From positions 1,054,001 to 1,118,000 of the forward strand of contig JABFRS010000001.1 in assembly GCA_013141055.1 (NCBI GenBank): a DNA stretch of 64,000 nt. Direction: 5' to 3'. This document shows positions 9,207 through 19,000 of the stretch, one piece after another (the first letter of the stretch is position 1; each line of letters begins with the position of its first letter). The translations under genes and the position numbers were made by a program. Under the pieces are notes generated by a model. The model was given only the letters and a program-made list of their open reading frames with translations. It made no database searches and was not told the DNA's origin. The DNA comes from Cyclobacteriaceae bacterium (GTDB taxonomy: Bacteria; Bacteroidota; Bacteroidia; Cytophagales; Cyclobacteriaceae).

Positions 9207-9701
9207 CTAAACGAGTAAGGGATCTTTGGATGCATTGAGGACCTGCTGAAGTTCATTGGTCAATTCCATGCTCAGCACAGGATGACCATCAAAAGATGCA
9301 GGCGTATTTTGAAACACTGTGATCAGCCAGTTGCTATGATGCTTCATTGCAACCATAGACTGAACTGCATTCTTTGATGAGTCTATATCGGTATGATCCG
9401 GATGCACCATACCAACAACACTTTTGAGAACAGCGACCTCGGGAGAAAGAAAACGCACTTCACGGATCTTCCACACATAACGAGCAGTTAAATGATTCTT
9501 AAAAATTCCTTCCAGAGACTGTTGAATTTCATCCGGGCCATTCATTTGACTTCCGTCGAATCCAATGACCGTACTTTGTTCTATAAATAGAGAAGAAAAT
9601 CCTGCAGCATCACGTTCGTTCCATGATTTTAAAAGATGCTGATATAAATCAGAGATAATTGTCTCATCTTCTGTGGTGTGAATTATTGGCGATGGTATCA
9701 T
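9207..9701 (-). CDS. SgcJ/EcaC-type NTF2-like protein
   Basis: A 164-residue protein with a SnoaL/NTF2-like fold. LYQHLLKSWNERDAAGFSSLF, then DGSQMNGPDEIQQSLEGIF and VWKIREVRFLSPEVAVLKSVVGM follow the SgcJ/EcaC family pattern of a small cone-shaped domain that can hold a hydrophobic ligand. Members are called putative oxidoreductases or hydrolases, without firm biochemistry. There is no signal peptide, so it is probably cytoplasmic. Its stop is 6 bp from the stop of the permease (convergent). No partner gene suggests a pathway. Confidence 0.8.
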   Translation of the reverse strand: MIPSPIIHTTEDETIISDLYQHLLKSWNERDAAGFSSLFIEQSTVIGFDGSQMNGPDEIQQSLEGIFKNHLTARYVWKIREVRFLSPEVAVLKSVVGMVHPDHTDIDSSKNAVQSMVAMKHHSNWLITVFQNTPASFDGHPVLSMELTNELQQVLNASKDPLLV

Positions 9702-9793
9702 GATTCAAATTTTGGAAATTGATACAAAGATTGCTTTTGCATTTCTACCAACGACCAGATGAGTCGGTCAAATGATTGAGAGGAAATTTAAAA

Positions 9794-9828
9794 GTAAACC
9801 CCCGCGATCAACGCGAGGGTTTGTTTAC
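9794..9828. terminator. GC-rich hairpin terminator-like element
   Basis: AACCCCCGCG pairs with CGCGAGGGTT around a short loop, and the flanking GTAAAC / GTTTAC extend the stem. No long U tract follows on either strand, so it may be a terminator or a stable structural hairpin. It sits 93 bp upstream of the SgcJ-like start and just beyond the tail of a possible relic reading frame at 9829-9906. Confidence 0.45.
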
Positions 9829-10159
9829 GACTCCGTTTTCCCTTCACCGGATTTCTCCGTTTCTGGTAATGCAGGTTTGAATTTCCAGATCTCTCTTCCT
9901 TCAGTTCATCCCTAAACAGATAGTCTTACACCATTCCTTCTAACTAAAAACGTGCCACTGTGTCATCCATGATCCTTGAAAGATTTCTATCACAAGAATC
10001 TTTAATAGTATGTGAAAAACAATTCTCATCAAATGATAAGATGTGTAGAATAAATTCCTCATGGTTGTTGAAACTAAAACAGTTTTGATACATGCATGAA
10101 GTCATTCTATGGCACAGAATTGACATATACATCACTGATTAACATTTAAAAGAATCTTC
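9829..10159. other. Intergenic region with a possible relic gene tail
   Basis: Together with 9702-9793 this is the longest gene-free gap of the first 20 kb. On the minus strand, about 9829-9906 reads TEGREIWKFKPALPETEKSG, then EGKTES and a stop placed directly before the hairpin at 9794-9828. That resembles the tail of a lost gene, but stops interrupt the frame just upstream. A 63-codon minus-strand frame at 9944-10135 has no protein-like composition. I see no RNA gene. Confidence 0.25.
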
Positions 10160-10600
10160 ATGCAAAACATCACAGCAAAATCCAGCATCGATATCAATGC
10201 TCCTGCAACTGCCGTTTGGGAGGCCTTAACAACTCCGGAACCTATCAAGAAGTATTTCATGGGTGCAGATGTAAAGACCGACTGGCAAGTGGGCAGTCCG
10301 ATAGAATTTAATGGCACCTGGGAAGGCAAGTCCTTTCAGGAAAAAGGGACCATTCTTGAGGTGATCCCGAACCGATCCTTTCGATATACCAATTGGAGTT
10401 CGATGTCTGGGATTGAAGATAAGCCTGAAAACTATGTCGCTATCACCTATACGCTCAACGAATCAAAGGACAGCACAACCTTAACAATTACCCAGGAGAA
10501 TATTTCAGATGAAACAAAGAAGGCTCAATCAGAAGAGACCTGGAGCCTGGTTCTTAAAGAAATAAAAGCGATCGTCGAACAGCAAACCGTCAGTGCATGA
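10160..10600 (+). CDS. SRPBCC / AHSA1-like domain protein
   Basis: A 146-residue START/Bet v1-type protein of the activator of Hsp90 ATPase homologue 1 (AHSA1-like) group. Seen: the opening strand KSSIDINAPATAVWEALTTP, the helix region EPIKKYFMGADVKTDWQVGSP, and the long C-terminal helix EETWSLVLKEIKAIVEQQ. These domains bind hydrophobic ligands in a cavity; many bacterial members have no assigned role. Its stop overlaps the ATG of the downstream alpha/beta hydrolase (ATGA), so the two are translationally coupled. Confidence 0.9.
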   Translation: MQNITAKSSIDINAPATAVWEALTTPEPIKKYFMGADVKTDWQVGSPIEFNGTWEGKSFQEKGTILEVIPNRSFRYTNWSSMSGIEDKPENYVAITYTLNESKDSTTLTITQENISDETKKAQSEETWSLVLKEIKAIVEQQTVSA

Positions 10601-11490
10601 GGAAAATCATTATAACCTTCTCTGGCCTTCTATTCTTTTTTATCCTTATCAGCTGCAAGAGAACCAATCAAAATAATATTCAAAGTGACATCCTCATGAA
10701 AACCATTGACTACAAAGATTCAAAGATCTCCTACTTCGATTCCGGAAAAAAAAATATAACGCTGCTATTTGTTCATGGTTCGTTCAGCAATAAAGAATAC
10801 TGGACTGATCAGGTCAAGTTCTTCTCACCCGATTACCGGGTAGTTACCCTCGACCTTCCAGGAAATGGAAAATCTCCAAAAGGCAATGATGCCATGACTG
10901 CGAAAAATTACGGAGATGCATTGACGTTCTTCATTAAAGAACTTAATCTTAAGAATGTAATTCTCATCGGTCATTCAGCAGGTGCCGATGCCATTCTGGA
11001 AGAGGCTATTCAAAACCCCGAACCTGTTATTGGATTCGTAGCGGTGGATTATTTTAAGAATGTGGGAGTTCCCCTTCCCCAAGAGATCATCGATCAAACC
11101 ACTCAGGGATTGAAAAAGGATTTTCCGGCTACGGTAGAAATGTATGTCAGAAAGGGACTTGTCAGCCAGGCAACTGATTCCGCCATCACCAAGAAAATTG
11201 TTAATGCCTACAGAAATACCGAACCGGAAGCAGGCACAGAAGCAATCATCGATGGATTGACATATACGGATCGTGAAAAAGACCTGATCGGCAAACTGGG
11301 ATTCAAAATTTATATGATCAATGTGGATTATAAACCAACTAATGAAGATGCCCTGAAAGGCATTGCCACAAAAGGTTATGAACTGATCACCATACAGGGA
11401 ACCAGTCATTATCCCATGATAGAAAATCCAATTGCCTTCAACCACGCACTGGAAAAAGCAATTGCTGAAATTGAACCCAACCAGCAATAA
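10597..11490 (+). CDS. Alpha/beta hydrolase lipoprotein
   Basis: A 297-residue alpha/beta hydrolase carrying an N-terminal SPII signal (LLFFFILISCKRTN, lipid-modified cysteine near residue 20), so it is probably anchored in the envelope facing the periplasm. The oxyanion strand is LLFVHGSFSNKEYW, the nucleophile serine is in LIGHSAGADAIL, and the likely catalytic histidine is in GTSHYPMIENP near the C-terminus. Length and motifs fit esterases, lipases or haloperoxidase-like hydrolases; the substrate is unknown. It overlaps the SRPBCC gene by 4 bp and is followed directly by a strong terminator. Confidence 0.9.
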   Translation: MRKIIITFSGLLFFFILISCKRTNQNNIQSDILMKTIDYKDSKISYFDSGKKNITLLFVHGSFSNKEYWTDQVKFFSPDYRVVTLDLPGNGKSPKGNDAMTAKNYGDALTFFIKELNLKNVILIGHSAGADAILEEAIQNPEPVIGFVAVDYFKNVGVPLPQEIIDQTTQGLKKDFPATVEMYVRKGLVSQATDSAITKKIVNAYRNTEPEAGTEAIIDGLTYTDREKDLIGKLGFKIYMINVDYKPTNEDALKGIATKGYELITIQGTSHYPMIENPIAFNHALEKAIAEIEPNQQ

Positions 11491-11516
11491 AAAAGGGGCA
11501 TTGAGCCCCTTTTTTC
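11489..11516. terminator. Bidirectional rho-independent terminator
   Basis: AAAAGGGGC, loop ATTGA, GCCCCTTTT followed by further T residues. The A-rich left flank gives a U tract on the minus strand too, so it can stop both the hydrolase gene and the convergent DUF4136 gene, which ends at 11530. Confidence 0.88.
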
Positions 11517-11529
11517 CGTTCTATCAGAA

Positions 11530-12195
11530 TTAATTCATGGAATACTTATCTCCCCTGAATTCATATTTCTTAAAGATCAAATTGATGGCTTCCTTAACTT
11601 TAGCCTGATCGCTGATGATGTCATTGTTGCTGGATATACCTGATGCAAATCCTTCCCAGATAACGCTGCTGGTTTTTGCGTCAAGCAGGGAAATAAAGAC
11701 AGTACCAGGTTTCAACGCATAGGAAATAGTGTCCTTTGCCATCCTCACTTCAGACGAACCTACTTTAACGGGTTCAGCAGCAGTTCCTTTGATCTTGGTC
11801 GACTGATCGAAGATCTTGTATGCCACATACATATCAGGAGCAGCCTGATTCTTTCTATAACCTCTTCCATCAAGCTCAGATTCTACCGATGTCGTCAATG
11901 TGCTATTGATGATCTCATCCGATGAAGGAAGAATAAAGGCGTATGAATAGATGATCACATTCTTACCTTTCTTCACATCTCCCTTGCGTCCTTTGTTTGC
12001 AGAACTTTTCACTGGCACTTCCTCATAGGTATACGCTACAAGCTGATCCGATAGATCATTGGTAAGCCATCCATAGGTTTTATACTTTTTAAAATCGGTA
12101 TTCAACTTTTTATCTCCCTGAACAGTGATCTCCTGTCCGTATGCAAACCCTGCAGAAAGCAGCATCAGCATCGCCATGTTTCTTATTGTTTTCAT
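11530..12195 (-). CDS. DUF4136 domain protein, exported
   Basis: A 221-residue exported protein. I start it at ATG 12195, giving a clean signal peptide (MAMLMLLSAGFAYGQ, cleavage near residue 20); 14 extra in-frame codons upstream lack signal character. The body starts KKLNTDFKKYKTYGWLTND, a DUF4136 hallmark, and ends with a strand-rich block TSSVIWEGFASG followed by a helix of AINLIFKKYEF type. DUF4136 proteins are small outer-membrane or periplasmic proteins common in Bacteroidota, with no known activity. There is no lipobox cysteine, unlike many relatives. A second, more distant DUF4136-like lipoprotein lies at 33994-34668. Confidence 0.87.
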   Translation of the reverse strand: MKTIRNMAMLMLLSAGFAYGQEITVQGDKKLNTDFKKYKTYGWLTNDLSDQLVAYTYEEVPVKSSANKGRKGDVKKGKNVIIYSYAFILPSSDEIINSTLTTSVESELDGRGYRKNQAAPDMYVAYKIFDQSTKIKGTAAEPVKVGSSEVRMAKDTISYALKPGTVFISLLDAKTSSVIWEGFASGISSNNDIISDQAKVKEAINLIFKKYEFRGDKYSMN

Positions 12196-12336
12196 AATTG
12201 ATTTATTTGATTTTATAATTCCGTATTTCGGATTCATTGAAAAATCAAAAAAATCATACCATAAGCGAACGAAGCGGCATTCCCAGATATATATGAAAAA
12301 TGAATATGATTTTGTGGAAAAGTCTCCCTACAATGC

Positions 12337-13458
12337 TTAACGGATAATGTTGCCAAGCCTTCTCCATCTTACTTTATGGAAAAGATCCGCCTCTTCATCC
12401 AGTGACATCCACACAAATAGTGCCTTGCCCACTATATGATCATGAGGAACAAAGCCCCAATATCTTGAATCGAGGGAATTGTGACGGTTATCTCCCATCA
12501 TGAAATAGTAATCCTGATGGAAAGTATATTCCTGCTGCTCCCCGCCATCGATGAATAGTTTCCCATTCTTAATCTCCACATTCTTGTTCAGATCATACAA
12601 CCGGATCGTCTCGCCATAGAAGTTCAGAGTGGAATCATTCACCGCTATCTTCATTCCTTTTTTTGGAACCACGATCGGACCATAGTGATCGCCATTCCAG
12701 GAATCAACCTTCGACAATGGAAATATTTTATCCGATGAGGTGGACTCGTTCCTGAAATCCTCCACGGACCAGACATAAGGAGCTTCTTTAATGGCAGCCA
12801 ATTGATCCTTCGTCAGGAACATAATATATCCAACCTGATTCTCAGAGAATCTTCCCTGGTAATAGTAATCCTCTTTGTCGATCTCAAGGTTCTGAAGATT
12901 TCTCTTATGAATCTCATCATGGGCAATGACGACATAACTGAACTTCATATTTTCAGGATTATTCAATGCAATTCCATTGGCATAAACCTGACTATTCCTG
13001 ATCTCCAATACGTCGCCCGGAATTCCAACACAACGCTTCACATAGTTGTTCTTAAGATCAGTAGGATAGTCAATGCCCTCATTAAGCTTAACAGGAGGAA
13101 CATAAAATACAACGACGTCTTCCCTCTTTATTTCACTGATACCCGGAAACCGGTACGTTGGCAATTCAATCCAGTCGAGATAAGAAGGAATATTGGTACC
13201 CCATATCTTTTGATGCGTCAGCGGAACCTGAAGCGGGGTCTTGGGAGTTTGTGGACCATAATGAATTTTGCTTACGAAAAGAAAATCACCGACCAGTAAT
13301 GAATTCTCCATGGAAGGTGTCGGGATGACAAACGCCTGAACAGCCGACCATCTTATGAAAGTAGAAACTACTACCGCAAAAATGATCGCGTCAGACCATT
13401 CCTGAAAAAAAGTCTTGGGTTTTTTAACTGCCGGTTTCTTCCAGAATTTGAGGTTCAT
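12337..13458 (-). CDS. lepB: Signal peptidase I
   Basis: Membrane serine protease that removes Sec/Tat signal peptides. It has 373 residues: an N-terminal TM segment (about 23-44), box B with the nucleophile S49 in VIPTPSMENSLLVGDFLF, box D with the general base K141 in NNYVKRCVGIPGDVLEIR, and box E MGDNRHNSLDSRYWGFVP near 325. The region between boxes D and E is long (about 180 residues), as often in Bacteroidota LepB. It has no operon partner; about 140 bp separate it from the DUF4136 gene. The sequence leaves little doubt. Confidence 0.97.
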   Translation of the reverse strand: MNLKFWKKPAVKKPKTFFQEWSDAIIFAVVVSTFIRWSAVQAFVIPTPSMENSLLVGDFLFVSKIHYGPQTPKTPLQVPLTHQKIWGTNIPSYLDWIELPTYRFPGISEIKREDVVVFYVPPVKLNEGIDYPTDLKNNYVKRCVGIPGDVLEIRNSQVYANGIALNNPENMKFSYVVIAHDEIHKRNLQNLEIDKEDYYYQGRFSENQVGYIMFLTKDQLAAIKEAPYVWSVEDFRNESTSSDKIFPLSKVDSWNGDHYGPIVVPKKGMKIAVNDSTLNFYGETIRLYDLNKNVEIKNGKLFIDGGEQQEYTFHQDYYFMMGDNRHNSLDSRYWGFVPHDHIVGKALFVWMSLDEEADLFHKVRWRRLGNIIR

Positions 13459-13533
13459 AAAATATTTGGTTGGGTGATCTGACCAACATCTACGGGAAAT
13501 CCGGAAGGAGGTTGGAGGAATTTGATGTAAGGC

Positions 13534-15195
13534 TTATAAACCGGGTTTGGGTGGCTTAACCGGTTGCACCTGACTCAATACACCTTTTACGGAAGTCTTT
13601 CTCATGAATAATCGACCATTACTCACCACATAAACAGTTGAGAAATCTGATCCTCCAAATTTTACATCGGTCAAAGATTCAAGTGGCGACGCAATAATGT
13701 AATTGATGCGTCCCAATTGATCCGAGATCTGGATGCCCATTCCGGTCGCCGTATAGATTCGATTCTGATTATCAACCGACATTCCTGCAGAACCCGGTGA
13801 AATTTTCCCGTAAGGGATATGGTAATGGATATACTCCTGAAGTAAATCAGGACCTCCATCCTCTCCGATCTTCAGAGAATAGCCAAATACACTATTCTCA
13901 GTTCCAACATTTAAGAAAGTCTGATCCGCAGAAATAGCAAGACCTGTTGGATGAAATGGAACAGACGTGTAAACTAAATTTCTCTTTGCAAAAGAATAGA
14001 AGCCGATGTGATCTTTTATTGTCTCTGTGAAATAAATTCCCTTTGCAGATACAGCGATGAAATCTGCTTTAACATTTTTCACCATGCTTCTTACCGTCTT
14101 TCCAATAACGTCTATGCTATGGGCTGACCTATTGCTTACGTAAAGCTCATTGTTGATTCCAAAGCTGATTCCTGAAATCTCCCCCGTCATCTTCTTATAC
14201 AACTTAACCTTCTCACCATTCAACCGGTAAACAGATTGCCTGTCTGCAAAGAACAATTGACCCGAGTCATTAACAGTGAGCTTCTCTGCTTTCAGATTTC
14301 CGATGGAGATCTCTTTCCACAATTCATTTTCAAGTATGGGATCGAAGTTTCGCAACGGACTCTTATAGGTTTGAACAGGTTTTGGATAATCACCCCAAAG
14401 CCACTTCAATGCCATCGGCATGATCGCAGCGGCATGCTTGCCATTATGACCACCATCTCCCCAGGCATGATTAACTTCATATCCTGCCCACGTGAGTGCC
14501 GAAAGCATATCCTGATTTGCCATCCACCAGTCACCCGCATAGATGTTCAAATCATGATCGCCATCCTGAAGGAATACTCTCAAAGGTTTAGGTTCTGTTT
14601 TTCTTACCAGTGTTGCAAACTCACCACCTCCACGAAGCCCTACATATGTGCCAATGGTGCTTAACACTCTACTGAATTCGTTCGGCCGTTCCCATGCTGC
14701 GTTGAAGGCTGCTATGGCACCCGAACTTGCGCCTGCAATCAATCGGTCATCAGCTTTATTGCTAAGGTTATACGACTTTCCCACCTCGGGAATAATTTCT
14801 TCCAATAGAAACCTTGCATACCTGTCCCCCAACGCATCATACTCAAAGCTTCTGTTAAATCGTGGATAATTATCGGAACCGGACGACTTCACTTTTCCAT
14901 GATCGATAAAGATTCCAATGATAACCGGAATCCCTTTTAGGGCAATCAATGAATCCAGTGTTGATGGCAGCCTCCAGTCTTTTGCTCTTGACAATCCATC
15001 CTGAACGATCATCGTGCAGGCAGGTTTGGAAGCATCATATTGCTTCGGGACATAAACCCAATACTCACGTTCTGTTCCCGGATAGATCTTACTCTTCCAT
15101 TCAAAGGGACCGAGTATCTGACCGGCCGGAATCTGTGATTGAGCAGATCCGAATTGAATTACCAAAACCAATGAAAAAAGAAGGACTTTATTCAT
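13534..15195 (-). CDS. Esterase / SMP-30-like beta-propeller fusion, exported
   Basis: A 553-residue exported protein with two parts. After a signal peptide (MNKVLLFSLVLVIQFGSAQS), residues 25-290 are an esterase-D/enterochelin-esterase-like alpha/beta hydrolase with YPGTEREYWVYVPKQYD, the nucleophile region RLIAGASSGAIAAFNAAW and a histidine in WGDGGHNGKHAAAIMP. Residues about 300-540 are a six-bladed propeller resembling SMP-30/gluconolactonase (ISFGINNELYVSNRSAHSID, FGGSDFSTVYVVSNGRLFMR). Relatives are often listed as gluconolactonases. It probably hydrolyses an ester or lactone of sugar origin in the periplasm. Activity and substrate are inferred only. Confidence 0.85.
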   Translation of the reverse strand: MNKVLLFSLVLVIQFGSAQSQIPAGQILGPFEWKSKIYPGTEREYWVYVPKQYDASKPACTMIVQDGLSRAKDWRLPSTLDSLIALKGIPVIIGIFIDHGKVKSSGSDNYPRFNRSFEYDALGDRYARFLLEEIIPEVGKSYNLSNKADDRLIAGASSGAIAAFNAAWERPNEFSRVLSTIGTYVGLRGGGEFATLVRKTEPKPLRVFLQDGDHDLNIYAGDWWMANQDMLSALTWAGYEVNHAWGDGGHNGKHAAAIMPMALKWLWGDYPKPVQTYKSPLRNFDPILENELWKEISIGNLKAEKLTVNDSGQLFFADRQSVYRLNGEKVKLYKKMTGEISGISFGINNELYVSNRSAHSIDVIGKTVRSMVKNVKADFIAVSAKGIYFTETIKDHIGFYSFAKRNLVYTSVPFHPTGLAISADQTFLNVGTENSVFGYSLKIGEDGGPDLLQEYIHYHIPYGKISPGSAGMSVDNQNRIYTATGMGIQISDQLGRINYIIASPLESLTDVKFGGSDFSTVYVVSNGRLFMRKTSVKGVLSQVQPVKPPKPGL

Positions 15196-15229
15196 GAGTG
15201 AATTTACTTTGACGGCGAGTTCTTAAGAT

Positions 15230-16006
15230 TTATTTCAATCGGATCGCGAACAAGGCTGGCCAGTTCTTTCCGGTCACCAGCAACAACTTGCTTTTACTTT
15301 CATACGCAATGCCATTCAAGACATCAATATTCGGATTTACCGCCAATGCTTTTTCATATAAGGGAGTAAGATCCATTCGACCCACAACATTCCCTGTAGC
15401 CGGATCAATTTTTAACAGGTAATTGGTTTTCCACTGATTGGCGTAGACATGTCCATCAATAAATTCCAGTTCGTTGAGATCTCCCTGTTCAATTTCGTTC
15501 TCTTTTACGGAAACAGATTTTACAATAGTGAGATTTGCTGTATCCAGAAAATATAATTTGCTTGTCCCATCACTCATGATCAGATTGGAGCCATTATGCG
15601 TAATGCCCCATCCCTCATGTTCGTTTTTAAAGTCAGCAATCTTCCCGAAAGTCTTAAAATCATAGACAAACCCAACATGATTCTGCCAGGTAAGCTGATA
15701 AATTTTATTGTTAATGATTGTGATCCCTTCTCCAAAATACTGCTTGTCAAGCGTCACTTTTTTACTTTGAATTCCTGTTGCAATATCTACTTCAGCAATC
15801 CATGAATTATCCTGGCCGGTGCTTTCAAAAAGCCGGCCCTGATAAACGGTTAGCCCTTGCGTAAACGCTTTTGTATCATGAGGAAAAACCTGCACCACTG
15901 TGTATGGAATCAGATTCTCCTGAGGAACTTCCGTTTTCTTCTTAGGAGTGCAAGATGCGAGGAAAATAAAAAACAGGAAGAAAAGTCTATTTCGAAGAGT
16001 ATTCAT
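15230..16006 (-). CDS. Glutaminyl-peptide cyclotransferase lipoprotein (plant/bacterial type)
   Basis: A 258-residue five-bladed propeller enzyme that cyclises N-terminal glutamine to pyroglutamate. The lipobox FLASCTPKKK gives an anchored form. Diagnostic stretches are VVQVFPHDTKAFTQGLTVYQGRLFESTGQ, FGEGITIINNKIYQLTWQN, NEHEGWGITHNGSNLIMSDGTSKL and DVLNGIAYESKS, all family signatures. T9SS substrates commonly begin with pyroglutamate in Bacteroidota, so modification of exported proteins such as the large neighbour at 16044-19181 is plausible. It lies 34 bp downstream of that gene's end. Confidence 0.93.
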   Translation of the reverse strand: MNTLRNRLFFLFFIFLASCTPKKKTEVPQENLIPYTVVQVFPHDTKAFTQGLTVYQGRLFESTGQDNSWIAEVDIATGIQSKKVTLDKQYFGEGITIINNKIYQLTWQNHVGFVYDFKTFGKIADFKNEHEGWGITHNGSNLIMSDGTSKLYFLDTANLTIVKSVSVKENEIEQGDLNELEFIDGHVYANQWKTNYLLKIDPATGNVVGRMDLTPLYEKALAVNPNIDVLNGIAYESKSKLLLVTGKNWPALFAIRLK

Positions 16007-16043
16007 TAACGATCTGATTTATAGAATAACAGAGGAACAGAAA

Positions 16044-19000
16044 TTATTCCACCGCCAGTCTTACCGATTTTTGATAGCCATTTTTTCCTGTCACCCTCAC
16101 AAGATAAATGCCTTTCGGTAGAGAATTCATTTCAATACTTACTTCTCCGTTGCTCTTAACAGAACTAATAGAATTCAATTTTAATCCAAGAGAAGTAAAC
16201 AATTCAACCCGCTCAACCTCAACCGTGGAAGGAATCACCAATGTTGCATCTCCTTTTGTAGGGTTAGGATAAATCACAAGTTGCTGATCACCCAAATTAA
16301 TTTCCACTTTGACGATCTTCGAATAGCTTGAAACTCCATCAAAGTCTGTTTGCTTGAGGCGATAGAAAGATATGCCGTTGAACGGTCTGTTGTCAGTCGC
16401 TGCATAATCCTTCTTTGCATTACTGTTACCAGCACCCTGCACTGTTACTACAGGCTCCCACTTTAAATCAGAAGCGGCTCTTTCAATGGTGAATAGATTA
16501 TTTCTGGTTTCAGTTTCGGTACTCCAAGCCAATTGAACAGCACTTTTCTCAGGAGTTGCTGTAAAGCTCAGCAGCTGAACCGGCAAAGGAGCTCCGGCAA
16601 TATTTACAGAACCCAGTGTAAAGAAATATCCCGTGCCCATTACAAAGTCGTGAGTGAACTCAACGATCTTCGCTGTGTTATCATAGAATGACGGGTTGAT
16701 GAGAGTGGCTCCTGTTGCAAATGTTCCATCATCATCCACCAATAATCTTACATACTGGAGATCATTGGTACCTGGAATAACAGTTGTTTCAAAACGAATA
16801 CGCACCGTCCCGGGAGGTGATGTTCCTGTCTCCACCACTTTCCATGCACGTTGTAATCTCCTTAATATCGTTGCAGGAAGATCCACACCACCATTGGAAG
16901 AAATGGATCCATTATTATTTCCCCATACTAAAAAGCTTTTGTCTCCACCGAAGGTACCTGTGTTCAGTGCATTGGTTGCAGTCAATGCCGGTCCCGCTCC
17001 TATTGTGATGATATCATCCGAGTTATAGCTCTTCGATTGCTTCTGGAGCAAATCGGAATTATCGTCACGTCCGATAGCCGTTACATCATTATGGTAGGTA
17101 CTGTTGGTGGTTGCATCCCAGATGACAGATCCATCCGAAGCCAGATAATTTCCTGGTTTATGCATCCCATACTTAATGCTCAGATAAGAATGAATTTGCG
17201 CAAGCTCCGTTAAAGAAGGAATATTGGTTGAAACAAAGAACTCTGATACTTCACCGATATAATAATTTGCAAAACCAGCAGAGCCAAGGGTAAAGGGTGA
17301 ATTAGCTCCTGTTCCCGTGTCAATGTTGTTGTTCGCTGCCGTCAGCGTATTATTTCTATAGATAAATCTTCTGGTACCTGATGGAGTTGCAGTGGATGTG
17401 CTGGATCCCATGGTCCAGTAATTAAATTCATTTACTGTTGCACCCCAGTTTCCATTGACCCGTCCTTCTATACAGCAGGTTCCAAAATCATAGTATACAT
17501 TACTGTCACTCCACGGAAGATGAGCACTGAACCGATCGTTGGCACTTCCTGCAAGCTGCTCGTAAAAGAAATTTCTGTCTGCAATAGTGTTGGTGCTGGC
17601 TACCGCATAGGTGAACGCACTGTTATAAGTGGATGCACCAAACAATCCGGAAGTAACTTCCACAAAGTTGCTTGTTCCGTTAAACTGAAGTGATGGATTA
17701 AAGTTAATTCTTGGATCAACGAAGGTCGGTCCATTGGAAGCCACCGCATCACGATTGCGGATACTTTGATCTCCCCAACCCGTTACAGGCGACACACCAG
17801 TGACTTCACGATCTGAACGGAACCAGATAAGATAATTACCAGCAACACCGCCCGGGTATGGTCTCGGCGCAATGTTAGCTGCAAGTGTTAGAAAGCTTGA
17901 CCCTACCGGAAACGTAACTCCGCTAAACGTAAGGGTATCTCCGCTAAGTGTTGCCGTGGTATATAGAGTCGCCCCTGTTCCAAAATTAGAATCGTTGTCA
18001 ACTGCCAAAGCATAGTTGGTTGGATCACCTGAGTTGATGATACCTCCATTCAAAAGAAATCGTACCGATATGGATCCTAATGTTCCCAAAGCGTCTGTTT
18101 TCCAGATGCGGGCAGAGCGGCTTAAATAACCGGGAGGCAGATTCACTGAAGTTGAACTAAGGGTATTTCCATCATTTCCCCAAACCACAAAACTGTTATT
18201 GTTGGCAAAGCTGCTTCCGAAAGGAATTCCGTTGCTCATGATCAACGCATCATTACCGGTAGAGCTCATGGACCTGCGTTGATCCAGCTGAGATGCATCA
18301 TCACGACCGATGCCGGCGATGTCATTATTATATCCAGCGACAGAAGAAGATCCATCCGCATCATAAATTGTTGCGTTGGAAGAGGAGATATAATCGGTAG
18401 GAACCGTTTGGTCCATCATCAGACCATACTTAATAGCGAGATACGATTGTATCTTCTGGAATTCAGTATTGGAAGGCACTCCTGTGTAAACAATAAGCTC
18501 TGCTATAGATCCAAAATAGAATTCGCCTCCGTTATTACCACCGATGTCGAATGGATTATTGTTTCCCACCACTCCATCCTGACTGTTGCTTGAGGCGATG
18601 AGCAGTCCATCACGATAAATAGATTTTCTTAAGCCAGAAGGTGTTGCTGTTCCTGTGGAAGATCCCAACGCCCATGAATAATATTTGTTGGATGTCGCTC
18701 CCCATCCTGTTAAAGTATTTACACGACCTGTTCCACAACATGCACCAAAATCCCAATAAACTTCATCTGCCCAGGGAATATGCGCTTGAAATCTTTCTCC
18801 GCTTACATTCTCTCCAAAGATTGTTCTTCCGGCAGTGGATACCTGGGCATTGCTGACGATATAAACAAAAACATCATCAACGGTTGATGTTCCCAACAGT
18901 CCGGTTGGAACACGCATGATATCATTGTTTCCGTCAAATGACAGGGCACTGTTATAATTTATGCTTTTATATAAAAGAGTAGGACCGTTTACAGCAAGGG

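Noticed and set aside
9944-10135. A 63-codon minus-strand frame in the 9.7-10.2 kb gap
   Set aside because: Cys- and Met-rich composition without any motif; it is adjacent to the start of the SRPBCC gene and looks like random open DNA.
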